Origin: a virus
Length of the DNA stretch: 34,455 nucleotides
IMG/VR virus record: IMGVR_UViG_3300009134_000007
Location: 1-34,455 of that record
Direction: 5' to 3' (one strand)
Both the position numbers and the translations under genes were made by a program. The number at the start of each line of letters is the position of its first letter. Position 1 is the first letter of the stretch. Below, piece after piece: positions 7,256 through 13,634 of this stretch. Below the pieces are notes generated by a model, which saw only the letters and a program-made list of their open reading frames with translations, was not told the origin of the DNA and did no database searches.

Positions 7256-7923
7256 AACATCAATCACCTTGTCTTAACTGCGAGAGAAAAGACGAGGATA
7301 AAACTCACTGCTCAAAAGAGTGCCAGCGACTGTTGGCATATATAAATAGTGAGTCGTGGGAAGATTTGCCGATTCCCGATCTAAACGAAACCTCTAACCT
7401 GACGCCGCAAATAATAATGTGCAAAAAGTGTGGTAAGAAGCCGGCCACGCTTAACTCGGCTGGGCGGGTAGTAAATGGCTTGTGCGGCTATTGCATGGGT
7501 GTAATCATGAATAAGGCAAAAAGGGAGAAAAACGTAACGAAGAAAACAGGCGAGAAGTCAGGCAAGCGGGCAAAGCCCGGCGAAAAAAAAGTATGCGAGT
7601 TTCCGGAGTGTGACAACCCCCATAAAGCTCGCGGCTTGTGTTCGATGCATTATGGCAAATGGATACGCGGGGATCTCCCCGGGTGGCCGAAATATAAACA
7701 GCGGAGACCAAAGAAAGCTAAAATGAAATCACGAGGGCAGGTTGTAGAGACGATTCCGGAGTCCCAGGTAGCCATTGACTTAACCCGGTTTCCCGGGCTC
7801 AGGGATATTATCTTCAGCATGGCACGGCGGCTGTATGTCACCCCTGAGCATGTGATCATCTCTATGTTGGGCCAGGCCGTGGCCGCCAGGCCGGAAAGCT
7901 TTGTGATCGGTCCTGATTCCTGA
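7252..7923 (+). CDS. Protein with three successive Cys clusters (putative zinc sites)
   Basis: A 223-residue basic protein with three metal-type clusters: C7, C10, C20, C24; C57, C60, C78, C81 (CKKCGKKPA to CGYC); and C115, C120, C130, H133 (CEFPECDNPHKARGLCSMHY). The third matches the 'C...gC..p..arGLC..H..rw..G' finger found in phage HNH-like and regulatory proteins. A basic linker lies at 83-112, and a helical C-terminal domain (FPGLRDIIFSMARRLYVTPE) may mediate oligomerisation. No nuclease catalytic motif is present. The stop is followed at once by a CTGACACCTGACACCTG repeat. A nucleic-acid-binding regulator is the best guess. Confidence 0.65.
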   Translation: MKHQSPCLNCERKDEDKTHCSKECQRLLAYINSESWEDLPIPDLNETSNLTPQIIMCKKCGKKPATLNSAGRVVNGLCGYCMGVIMNKAKREKNVTKKTGEKSGKRAKPGEKKVCEFPECDNPHKARGLCSMHYGKWIRGDLPGWPKYKQRRPKKAKMKSRGQVVETIPESQVAIDLTRFPGLRDIIFSMARRLYVTPEHVIISMLGQAVAARPESFVIGPDS

Positions 7924-7924
7924 A

Positions 7925-7944
7925 CACTGACACCTGACACCTGA
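7925..7944. repeat. CAGGTGTCAGG-type element, copy 2
   Basis: CACTGACACCTGACACCTGA follows the stop codon of the three-cluster zinc protein directly. It is a short copy of the family, with no opposing arm nearby. Confidence 0.6.
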
Positions 7945-7950
7945 TTAGCA

Positions 7951-8211
7951 ATGAGCATTCACGAGATCCAGCAAGACCCGGAAAAAGAACACAGGCCGAT
8001 TGCTCGCCCGTCGAAGCCGAAGGATAAGCAATTGGCATTTCCGATAGTCGTGAAAAATCCGGCATCACTGCCCAGAAAGCAACGCGTTTCGAACATCTGG
8101 CAAGACCTGGGCTATGACTCCCCAGAGGCATACATGGATTGGATTCGGCGCACATCATCAAGAGACATACCATTATTTCGATCGAAGGCCCCAGGAGGGC
8201 ACAAACCATGA
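7951..8211 (+). CDS. Hypothetical early protein
   Basis: An 86-residue basic protein with no recognised domain. The N-terminal half is polar (QQDPEKEHRPIARPSKPKDK) and probably disordered. The second half (RVSNIWQDLGYDSPEAYMDW) is helical. Its end overlaps the next start (ATGA at 8208-8211), and the AGGAGG that serves the next gene lies inside it. The ribosome site for this gene is weak, the sequence before the ATG being repeat DNA. Confidence 0.55.
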   Translation: MSIHEIQQDPEKEHRPIARPSKPKDKQLAFPIVVKNPASLPRKQRVSNIWQDLGYDSPEAYMDWIRRTSSRDIPLFRSKAPGGHKP

Positions 8212-8381
8212 ACCAAGAGGAATGGCATAAGCGATATATAGCCCATCTTCAAAAACGCGGAGGGCTTACCAGAACAGAGGCAGAAGATACATTGAAAGCT
8301 GGTACGGGTGAACATGACTACAATGACGATCCTGAAGATGCTGCGAATGAGGAAATGTCTTACTGGGCAAATGACGGCTAA
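8208..8381 (+). CDS. Small acidic hypothetical protein
   Basis: A 57-residue protein started at ATG 8208, 9 bases after AGGAGG (8193-8198) and overlapping the preceding stop. A longer in-frame reading from 8139 lacks a ribosome site. The N-terminal half is a basic helix (WHKRYIAHLQKRGGLTRTEA); the C-terminal half is acidic and Asp/Asn/Glu-rich. The 'A....l.aG.~.~d....P...A..e...W..' layout resembles small phage proteins of unknown role. Function unknown. Confidence 0.6.
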   Translation: MNQEEWHKRYIAHLQKRGGLTRTEAEDTLKAGTGEHDYNDDPEDAANEEMSYWANDG

Positions 8382-8399
8382 CCAATTACTGAACCCGAT

Positions 8400-8413
8400 A
8401 CGGGATATCCCGT
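8400..8413. other. 14-base perfect palindrome
   Basis: ACGGGATATCCCGT is self-complementary. It lies 18 bases after a stop codon and before a small reading frame. It could be a protein-binding site; only one copy was noticed. Confidence 0.35.
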
Positions 8414-8435
8414 GCCGTAATGGGGAGAATAGGCT

Positions 8436-8525
8436 ATGGGTGCCCCAACACCCTGTGAATATAGAGGAGTTGATATTGAAAAAGTTGATGATTCAGAAGC
8501 TAATGTAATTAAAATTATTACATAG
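8436..8525 (+). CDS. 29-residue putative small protein
   Basis: MGAPTPCEYRGVDIEKVDDS begins a 29-codon frame preceded by TGGGGAGAAT. It is acidic with one cysteine. A competing out-of-frame reading crosses the region, and I cannot match either to a family. The good ribosome site is the only strong evidence for translation. Confidence 0.35.
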   Translation: MGAPTPCEYRGVDIEKVDDSEANVIKIIT

Positions 8526-8550
8526 GTACAATTAATCTTGGAGAACAAAC

Positions 8551-8742
8551 ATGAAAGATATATTTGGTGTTTATCGCTCTTGGCCACCCCGGCAGAAACG
8601 AAGCAAAAAGGATGGGCTTCGACAAGACTTAAAGGATCCGATTGCAAAGATTGATAAAGATGAATATGGAAATCCTAAAAACCGGAATGAACTAAGAAGT
8701 GATTTGGTTAATCTTTTGATCTCAGAGAGATTCCAGCCCTGA
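8551..8742 (+). CDS. Small basic hypothetical protein
   Basis: A 63-residue, very charged protein (RSWPPRQKRSKKDGLRQDL; NPKNRNELRSDLVNLLISER). TTGGAGAAC lies upstream of the ATG. It has no cysteine cluster or known motif. It is spaced like the neighbouring small early genes and followed by 86 bases before the DUF397 gene. Function unknown. Confidence 0.5.
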   Translation: MKDIFGVYRSWPPRQKRSKKDGLRQDLKDPIAKIDKDEYGNPKNRNELRSDLVNLLISERFQP

Positions 8743-8828
8743 GGTTAGAAAATATCATTTTTTCAGGTCGTCTCTCACCAAAAAAGGTGGTTCCGTGTTA
8801 GACCGCCCTCCATTGAAAGGAGGAGATT

Positions 8829-9038
8829 ATGTTAGATTTAGAATTCAAGAAATCATCGTATTCAGTTCCGACTCGGCAGTTCACGTGCGTGGAAGTAAAA
8901 AGAGGAAAGGATTGTGTCTTGGTAAGACATAGTCGTACGAGACACAGCGGTTTTCCTGATAATCAGATCTCTTACACAAGAGATGAGTGGATAGCTTTTA
9001 TCAAAGGGATAAAGGCTGGAGAGTTTAATCTAAAATAA
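8829..9038 (+). CDS. DUF397 domain protein
   Basis: A 69-residue protein that is almost entirely a DUF397 domain. FKKSSYS near the N terminus is followed by CVEVKRG, VLVRHSR and DEWIAFIKGIKAGEF, matching the family consensus 'W.KSSyS...CVEVA...V.VRDSk...l.f...eW.aFl.gvk.Gef'. I know this family mainly from Actinobacteria, where such genes pair with helix-turn-helix regulators in abundance, so a phage of a probable Gram-negative host is an unexpected place. AAAGGAGGAG before the ATG is an excellent ribosome site. A second, broken copy of its C terminus lies 420 bases downstream. Confidence 0.75.
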   Translation: MLDLEFKKSSYSVPTRQFTCVEVKRGKDCVLVRHSRTRHSGFPDNQISYTRDEWIAFIKGIKAGEFNLK

Positions 9039-9076
9039 ACTGAGGGACGACCTGGAATTAGAAATGGAGGCTAAAC

Positions 9077-9133
9077 ATGACTATCAATGTAGGCAGGCGT
9101 AGCCCATCGGGAACGAAAGGATTAAGGTTATGA
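9077..9133 (+). CDS. 18-residue ORF coupled to the next gene
   Basis: MTINVGRRSPSGTKGLRL is preceded by AATGGAGG, and its stop overlaps the start of the following gene (ATGA at 9130-9133). The downstream gene has no ribosome site of its own, so this mini-ORF may act as a coupling leader more than encode a functional peptide. Confidence 0.4.
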   Translation: MTINVGRRSPSGTKGLRL

Positions 9134-9447
9134 GACGGCGAAGAATGAGAAGATATAGTCCAGAACAAATAGTTGAAAAAAAGCAACAAGATATAAAACG
9201 AGCAAGGGATGCAAACAATATAATTAAGGAAATAAAAGGCTCTCTCGTTAAAACAGAGCCTACAAAATGTTGTTTTAATTGTTTTCATGGCGAGAATCGA
9301 TATGGAGGATGGGGGTGTAGTTATGAGGGAACATGGTGTCGTTTACTATATGCCCATATTAATATAGTATCAGGCCATAAAAAAGCTTTTAAAGAGCAGG
9401 TTGTAAATAAGCATAATATTTGTAAATTATATGAGTCGAGAGGCTAA
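9130..9447 (+). CDS. Cys-rich hypothetical early protein
   Basis: A 105-residue protein with an Arg-rich start (MRRRRMRRYS), a helical segment to about residue 40, then C47, C48, C51, C63, C70 and C98 (KCCFNCFHGENRYGGWGCSYEG). This looks like a metal-binding or disulfide cluster of the phage 'C..C......g.C......W' kind. It interrupts two related segments, the DUF397 gene and its C-terminal remnant, so it may have arrived by insertion or with a duplication. Function unknown. Confidence 0.55.
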   Translation: MRRRRMRRYSPEQIVEKKQQDIKRARDANNIIKEIKGSLVKTEPTKCCFNCFHGENRYGGWGCSYEGTWCRLLYAHINIVSGHKKAFKEQVVNKHNICKLYESRG

Positions 9448-9458
9448 CCAGCCGCCGC

Positions 9459-9518
9459 AAAAATGAATGGACAGCTTTTATCAAAGGGGTGAAGGCTGGA
9501 GAATTTGATTTGGAATAG
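9459..9518 (+). pseudogene. Remnant of a second DUF397 copy (C-terminal 18 codons)
   Basis: In frame this reads NEWTAFIKGVKAGEFDLE and stop, matching the end of the intact DUF397 protein (DEWIAFIKGIKAGEFNLK) at 14 of 18 positions. DNA identity continues at synonymous sites. There is no start codon or N-terminal half upstream in that frame, so it is a broken duplicate. Confidence 0.7.
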
Positions 9519-9558
9519 AGTGGGGGCGGTCTAATAAACCACGGTTGTTAGAAGGCTT

Positions 9559-9750
9559 ATGATTAAATCAAAAGAAGAGGCCCCAAAGACAATCTACCTG
9601 CAATGGTCGGATGATTATGGAGAGCCTATCGAGGAAGTGACGTGGTGTGAAGACAGGATAACCAAGCATGATCTTGTCTATCATCTTGAAGTGTGTGGTG
9701 TATGTTTCTATCCAAATCCACATCATTCGGTATGGTGTTCCCGCCGCTGA
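9559..9750 (+). CDS. Small hypothetical phage protein
   Basis: A 63-residue protein. TIYLQWSDDYGEPIEEVTWC followed by EDRITKHDLVY matches a recurrent layout of small phage proteins ('iylqw......~evTWs.drI...DveYi') whose role is unknown. The C-terminal end is His/Cys-rich (CGVCFYPNPHHSVWC) and could bind zinc, which the usual version lacks. The ribosome site is weak (TTAGAAGG). It is followed 7 bases later by another small frame. Confidence 0.5.
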   Translation: MIKSKEEAPKTIYLQWSDDYGEPIEEVTWCEDRITKHDLVYHLEVCGVCFYPNPHHSVWCSRR

Positions 9751-9757
9751 TTAAGAT

Positions 9758-9964
9758 ATGCTGCCATCATTCATAATGTTGGAAATGAGTAAATTGCCGG
9801 ATCACAAATACAAATTGAGTCTGGTAGACAAGAAGCATAAGTGTGAAATGGACCATATAATTATTACAATCCATACAAATTTAAGATCGAGGAATTCCAT
9901 AGGCCGCTATCTCATGAAGCAAGTCGCCGATTACAAAGCAGACCTCATTAAGGAATTGCTATGA
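9758..9964 (+). CDS. Small hypothetical protein coupled to the ASCH gene
   Basis: A 68-residue frame ending in ATGA with the next start at 9961. Starts at 9758, 9776 and 9785 are all possible and none has a good ribosome site. The sequence is charged and helical at the end (QVADYKADLIKELL). No family recognised. Coupling to the ASCH gene is the main support. Confidence 0.45.
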   Translation: MLPSFIMLEMSKLPDHKYKLSLVDKKHKCEMDHIIITIHTNLRSRNSIGRYLMKQVADYKADLIKELL

Positions 9965-10374
9965 AAGCAATTAGTCTAAAACCACCATGGCCATATGCGA
10001 TTTTTTACCTGGGAAAGGATGTAGAGAATCGCCCATGGCGTGATCCATACCGTGGTCCGATATTGATCCATGCGAGTAAAAAGTGGGACAAAAAGGGCTC
10101 TGATTTTATCTCTGGTCGCCTTGGACCAGGGTATATGGATGAATACGTGCCAAGCCGCGAACACCATGTGTTTGGGGCGATTGTAGGCATAGCGGAATTA
10201 GTTGACTGTGTTAGCTCGTATGATTCCCGTTGGTTTTTTGGGACCTGGGGTTTCGTCCTGGAAAATGCCGTGGAGTTTAAGCAGCCGATTAACTACTCAG
10301 GGCAATTAAAGATCTTCAATGTGCCGGATGGATTTTTGAGGCGATACGATTTTATGAGGGAATATCTAATCTGA
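9961..10374 (+). CDS. ASCH-domain protein
   Basis: A 137-residue protein made of one ASCH domain. It opens with MKAISLKPPWPYAIFYLGKD and ENRPW, continues with GPILIHASKKWDKKG, and has a beta strand 'VFGAIVGIAELVDC' before FFGTWGFVLENA and QPINYSGQLKIFNVP. These match the ASCH RNA-binding fold related to PUA, including the 'S...PWa..i..G.K..E.R.W...~rG.~~IHasK' signature. In phages such proteins are thought to bind RNA or process modified nucleosides, but the ligand here is unknown. It is translated from an ATGA overlap. Confidence 0.85.
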   Translation: MKAISLKPPWPYAIFYLGKDVENRPWRDPYRGPILIHASKKWDKKGSDFISGRLGPGYMDEYVPSREHHVFGAIVGIAELVDCVSSYDSRWFFGTWGFVLENAVEFKQPINYSGQLKIFNVPDGFLRRYDFMREYLI

Positions 10375-10440
10375 TTTGAAGCCAGGTGTCAGGTATCAGG
10401 ATACTGACACCTGACACCCAGTCACTTCTTTATAGATGAA
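10375..10440. repeat. CAGGTGTCAGG inverted-repeat element, copy 3
   Basis: CCAGGTGTCAGGTATCAGG faces CTGACACCTGACACC, giving a hairpin in the gap between the ASCH gene and the replication-type gene. It could terminate early transcription or simply be a repeat. Confidence 0.6.
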
Positions 10441-10442
10441 AG

Positions 10443-10883
10443 ATGTCCAAAAAACGCACTCCCGGCCAGGTAGCGGTTGAACGCGATCTGATAATGTCTT
10501 CAGCCTTCCTTTCGCTTACCGGCATGGCCCCTCAAGTGCTCCTTCTGTTTCTTTCCTGCCGAAAATTCGAGCGTCGAAAAACCCACAAGAAAAAAAGAGG
10601 AGAGTGGATCTGTATCAATGCAGATGAACTGTCATTCACGTACGCTCAGGCCGAAAGCCTGGGCATTAACGGCAAGCGTTTCGTGAGAGCGATAGATCAG
10701 TTGGTTGAGAAGGGCTTCCTCAATATAGCACACTCCGGCGGCGTGATCCGGGGGGACGTCTCGCTGTATGAAGTGAGCGAGCGCTGGAAACTTTATGGCA
10801 CGAAAGAGTTTCAGCCTGCCACCAGACCGAAAGATGATCGCTGGATAGGATACAGAAAGCAGGGAAAAAACGATGAGACCTGA
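10443..10883 (+). CDS. Winged-helix Rep-like protein next to the iterons
   Basis: A 146-residue basic protein. Residues 15-40 (DLIMSSAFLSLTGMAPQVLL) and residues 64-115 (FTYAQAESLGINGKRFVRAI, then LVEKGFLNIAHSGGVIRGDV, then SLYEVSERWKLYGT) look like a winged helix-turn-helix of the plasmid/phage replication-initiator type: ordered helices, then a beta-wing, then 'Y..SerWk.YGT'. The gene is followed within 16 bases by six copies of a 19-bp iteron. Initiator gene plus iterons is the usual plasmid and phage origin layout. An alternative is a transcription regulator binding the same repeats. No helicase or primase motif is present, so host functions would be needed. Confidence 0.6.
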   Translation: MSKKRTPGQVAVERDLIMSSAFLSLTGMAPQVLLLFLSCRKFERRKTHKKKRGEWICINADELSFTYAQAESLGINGKRFVRAIDQLVEKGFLNIAHSGGVIRGDVSLYEVSERWKLYGTKEFQPATRPKDDRWIGYRKQGKNDET

Positions 10884-10898
10884 GCCCGATTAAGGGTG

Positions 10899-11241
10899 TC
10901 ATAAACGTCTGTTATGGACAACGTAAGTTGACAATTTGCGTCACAGTCACAAACGTCTGTTATGGGGTCAAAAAAGGGATGTCCGGCACGGGTTTCCGGG
11001 CTGTTAGCGGTAGATCGATAATAAAATCAGCAAGTAAATAGGTGGGGAAAAATACCCCATAGGGAAAACATAACGGTCATAAACGTCTGTTATGGAGGCG
11101 AGTTTAACAGACGTTTATGGCGGACATAAAAACCTACAGTACAGACGTTTATGACTGTGACGCAAATTGTCACTTTTGTAAGGGTGCGAAAAGACTCATT
11201 AATTAAACTGGGGTAAAATACCCCGCTACAGACGTTTATGA
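10899..11241. repeat. Six-iteron array with inverted arms; candidate replication origin
   Basis: Forward iterons (consensus TCATAAACGTCTGTTATGG) lie at 10899-10917, 10947-10965 and 11077-11095. Inverted copies lie at 11102-11120, 11136-11154 and 11223-11241; the last two are weaker at one end. A separate exact inverted repeat, GACAATTTGCGTCACAGTCA at 10930-10949 and its complement at 11152-11171, abuts an iteron on each side, so each arm extends to about 30 bases with one mismatch. AT-rich DNA and a GGGGTAAAATACCCC palindrome (11210-11224) lie within. The polarity switches near 11100. Confidence 0.65.
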
Positions 11242-11260
11242 CCGCGTACAACTGTATCAA

Positions 11261-11335
11261 CCAACCGGGGTCGCGCTTGCGCCGCTTGCGACAAGCGCGA
11301 GTTCGACCCCGGTTGGTCAGAGTTTCCCTTTTTTT
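11261..11335 (+). terminator. Strong stem-loop with T-tract downstream of the iterons
   Basis: CCAACCGGGGTCG (11261-11273) pairs exactly with CGACCCCGGTTGG (11304-11316). An inner CGCGCTTG/CAAGCGCG stem (11272-11279 with 11292-11299) extends it. A run of T residues follows at 11329-11335. This is unusually long for a simple terminator and could also be part of an origin or a processing site. Confidence 0.55.
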
Positions 11336-11458
11336 CTGGTCGACTCTTTTTTGCGCTTTTTTTGATCGTAGATGAACGAAGACGAGAGGGGCGCGAAAAC
11401 GATGGCCGGTTCAGTTCATGGGTCGAGGGATGAGGCAGGTCGGTTCCGGAGGTGATGA
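11320..11458. other. Gap after the stem-loop
   Basis: Two short T-rich runs (TTTTTTT near 11330 and 11361) are followed by a 27-codon frame starting at 11372 without a ribosome site. GGAGG at 11448 belongs to the next gene. Nothing else stands out. Confidence 0.3.
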
Positions 11459-11800
11459 GTGAGGCAGATTGGTTTAGAGGGGATTAATCAGGCTGGGAAC
11501 GAGGCTGGTAAGGGCGTCACGTGGAAGCTTTGTGACAGGATTTTCAGGGCTGCGCATCAAAGAGTAGAGAATTATGCGCGGCACGTCAGAGAGGTTATTG
11601 AGCAGGGGCCTGAGCAACACGATCTCTGCTTGAGCGAGGGGTTTGATGCGCGATACCAGGAGATGATCGAGGAGATAGAGCGTGAGTGGCTGTTGGACAG
11701 GGCGGATCTTAAGCGGTTTTCGCGGCTGGTCGCGGACTGGGAGGATCTGTGTATGACTGCATTGCAGGTCGAGTTGAAAAAGCGAGACAGACCACTTTGA
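11459..11800 (+). CDS. Hypothetical helical protein
   Basis: A 113-residue protein starting at GTG 11459, placed by GGAGG at 11448-11452 with a 6-base gap. It is almost entirely helical and charged (RIFRAAHQRVENYARHVREV; MIEEIEREWLLDRADLKRFS). It has no known motif and no cysteine cluster. It lies alone between the stem-loop after the iterons and a 325-base gap, so it may be the first gene after the origin region. A role in control of replication or late expression would be a guess. Confidence 0.5.
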   Translation: MRQIGLEGINQAGNEAGKGVTWKLCDRIFRAAHQRVENYARHVREVIEQGPEQHDLCLSEGFDARYQEMIEEIEREWLLDRADLKRFSRLVADWEDLCMTALQVELKKRDRPL

Positions 11801-12125
11801 TCCACTGCGAAAATGACGCTAAAAAACGTAATAATTTCAATAACGTTGACATATTAAATATTATCGTACCCTAACGCGGAAAATGGTTTTAGAAACGGGC
11901 GAAAACAGGCGAAAACAGGCGATTTTTCGAGGTGGAACCTAACTCGATTGAGTCGCATAATCGACATGGCCGGATTGGCTATTTCGGTGTCACGGCCCCT
12001 GATTCCGTGTCAGGCCGGATATTCACCACTAATCAGGTGTCAGGTGTCAGGTGCCAGGTGTCGACTCTTGTTTTACCACCAGGTCCTATTTGTCCTGGTG
12101 GAGGAAGAATCAAGGAGGTGATGAC
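11801..12125. other. Intergenic gap with tandem GGCGAAAACA and a CAGGTGTC tract
   Basis: This 325-base gap holds TTGACATATTAAATATTATC near 11846 as a possible promoter with no clear -10 box. It also holds three tandem units of GGCGAAAACA (about 11898-11922) and a copy of the CAGGTGTCAGG family (12032-12062). AAGGAGGTGATG at 12113-12124 serves the next gene. A readable frame across the repeat from 11932 was judged not real. Confidence 0.4.
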
Positions 12126-12386
12126 ATGCCGATCGAGGTGATCTGCTCGCGTTGCGGCGGCCTCGGAACCCTCGAGTTTCTGCGTCTATCCGAACCACTT
12201 TATGAGGACATCCAGCCGGGTCAGCGCGTCTATATCGGCAAGCGCCCGCACTGGAGAACCGAGCCCTGCCCTGATTGCGCCGGCCGTGGCCGCGTTGAGG
12301 CCCTCTCTTTCCAGGAACGCCGGAAAAAAACCGATGGGTCCCATACCCCCCTACCCCCCCCGACGGGGGGTACCGTCCCAAATTGA
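12126..12386 (+). CDS. Protein with two DnaJ-type zinc motifs
   Basis: An 86-residue protein with an ideal AAGGAGGTGATG ribosome site. CSRCGGLG near the N terminus and EPCPDCAGRGRVE near residue 55-65 are CxxCxGxG repeats, the pattern of the DnaJ zinc domain but with two repeats instead of four. The same pair, with the same EPCPDCxGxGxVE phrase, appears inside the small terminase 1.6 kb downstream, so the two genes share a module. The C-terminal tail runs through a G/C-rich hairpin (CCCCCCCCGACGGGGGG) that may also be a terminator. Confidence 0.65.
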   Translation: MPIEVICSRCGGLGTLEFLRLSEPLYEDIQPGQRVYIGKRPHWRTEPCPDCAGRGRVEALSFQERRKKTDGSHTPLPPPTGGTVPN

Positions 12387-12443
12387 TGACCCTACTTCTT
12401 GGGTGTAGGTAACTTTTTGGATGGTGCAAAAGGAGGTGATAAT

Positions 12444-12641
12444 ATGGTTAAAGTATTAGAAATCAGAGAGGTTATTAGCGTAATAATTGAAACCGATAAA
12501 GAAGATTTTCCTACATATCGACGGTACAGCGCAGATAATTGGGAAAATCTAATGGGTACTACTTGGGAACCTGAATATGATTGTGATGAAATCGAGGCTG
12601 CATATCAAAAGTATATAAAAAAACAAGAAGAGGAGGAATAG
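12444..12641 (+). CDS. Small acidic hypothetical protein
   Basis: A 65-residue protein started at ATG 12444 because AAAGGAGGTGAT lies at 12429-12440; an earlier in-frame start is less likely. It has a beta-type N terminus (MVKVLEIREVISVIIETD) and an acidic end (KKQEEEE). It shows no family match. It belongs to a run of three small genes spaced within a few bases. Confidence 0.6.
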   Translation: MVKVLEIREVISVIIETDKEDFPTYRRYSADNWENLMGTTWEPEYDCDEIEAAYQKYIKKQEEEE

Positions 12642-12645
12642 TAAT

Positions 12646-12987
12646 ATGGTGAAAACATTAAAAATTGCTGCGTTAATTTTTTTGGGATTCTTATTTGGCG
12701 CTACTTTTGGTGTCAAATCCGCAGCGCTCGCACAAAAATTTTTTCGCGACGAAGGACATACGATTATTCTCAACGGCGAGAATATGAGCGGTTTTGTTTA
12801 TCGCAATGTCGATCCAGCTGATATGTTGCTCAAAATATATCCGTCTTCAAGAACCGCATATCGCATTGATGCCCGCGGCGTGGTAAAGCTTTACGGGAGA
12901 TGGGGTTCTCATATGGTTCCCACGGCCGAGGGAGGAAAACTTTCAGAGGATTCTTTGGTTGCTATGATAGTGCCGATTCGGAGGTAA
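12646..12987 (+). CDS. Small secreted or periplasmic protein
   Basis: A 113-residue protein with a signal peptide: basic MVKTLK, a hydrophobic core (IAALIFLGFLFGATFG), then cleavage near SAALA-Q. The mature part is mixed alpha/beta (HTIILNGENMSGFVYRNVDP) and has no known motif. It lies between early genes and the packaging genes in a group of small genes, and GAGGAGG lies just before it. A secreted phage protein at this place could act in superinfection exclusion or host-envelope change. A lysis-related role is less likely because the lysis genes are far to the right. Confidence 0.6.
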   Translation: MVKTLKIAALIFLGFLFGATFGVKSAALAQKFFRDEGHTIILNGENMSGFVYRNVDPADMLLKIYPSSRTAYRIDARGVVKLYGRWGSHMVPTAEGGKLSEDSLVAMIVPIRR

Positions 12988-12993
12988 AATTAT

Positions 12994-13284
12994 ATGCAAT
13001 GGCATGAATTATATACTGAGTATACTGACCATGAAGATATCATTCCACAAGGTATGGCTTTTTTTATCGATGAACCACTTATCTCGGAACTTGAGAAACA
13101 GAAGAAGTGCACATCTTGTGGAAAATATTATTATTCATACGAAAAAATTAAGACCTATCTGTGCTACAGAGATGATATATGTGCCTGCTGTTATCTCCAG
13201 TTTCTTAAGAGACTTTATTCTCATCGTTGTCGACTCCATAGACGTATGTGCCGGCTCTTAAATGTAAATCATGTCATAGTTTGA
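12994..13284 (+). CDS. Cys-rich hypothetical protein
   Basis: A 96-residue protein. CTSCGKYYYSYEKIK to CYRDDICACCY forms a zinc-ribbon-like centre (C39, C42, then C56, C63, C65, C66). The C-terminal end is basic and His/Arg/Cys-rich (SHRCRLHRRMCRLL). GGAGGT lies before the ATG, overlapping the end of the previous gene. It is AT-rich like other early genes. Function unknown. Confidence 0.5.
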   Translation: MQWHELYTEYTDHEDIIPQGMAFFIDEPLISELEKQKKCTSCGKYYYSYEKIKTYLCYRDDICACCYLQFLKRLYSHRCRLHRRMCRLLNVNHVIV

Positions 13285-13634
13285 TTGATATAGTCCAATA
13301 GATTTAACGTCTTTATTCATTTTGCGGATTGTCAAGGAAAAAATGAAAGTTTTTTGCTATCAGTTAATATATTTTAAGGTGATATAGCACAATATAATAC
13401 ACCCCTTTTTTCCCTTCCAAATTTCCTTCCAAAAAACCCGTGTTATAAGATTTAGGCAAAAAATCAAAATCTCCGGGCGCGCCTCGCGACCCTGGGTACA
13501 TGGTGGGGACCACAACCCAGGGTGCGCCCGGAAGATTTCTGGATTCAGATGTTGATGAGTGTCCAGGAATACACGGACAAACGAGTTTGTCCGTGCCACT
13601 CTGACACCTGACACCTGAACACTATTGGTTCTCT
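13285..13634. other. 350-base gap with strong hairpin and three repeat types
   Basis: AT-rich to 13470, then a G/C-rich hairpin: CCGGGCGC (13473-13480) with GCGCCCGG (13524-13531), and ACCCTGGGT (13489-13497) with ACCCAGGGT (13515-13523). Next come a palindromic family B copy (13575-13592) and CTGACACCTGACACCTGAAC (from 13597). No coding frame is convincing. A transcription stop between early and late genes would fit here. Confidence 0.45.
13558..13621 (-). repeat. Long family B copy, left of terS
   Basis: Contains GGACAAACGAGTTTGTCC (13575-13592) within AGTGTCCAGGAATACAC and GTGCCACTCTGACACCTG. About 50 bases are nearly identical to the copy at 14284-14338 on the other side of the terminase small gene. 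Confidence 0.75.

Noticed and set aside
10899-11241. A CRISPR array.
   Set aside because: The repeats are 19 bases in both orientations at unequal spacing, with no constant spacer length and no cas genes.
11932-12141. 69-codon frame across the CAGGTGTC tract.
   Set aside because: It starts with GTG in AT-rich DNA, crosses repeats and overlaps the ribosome site of the next gene.
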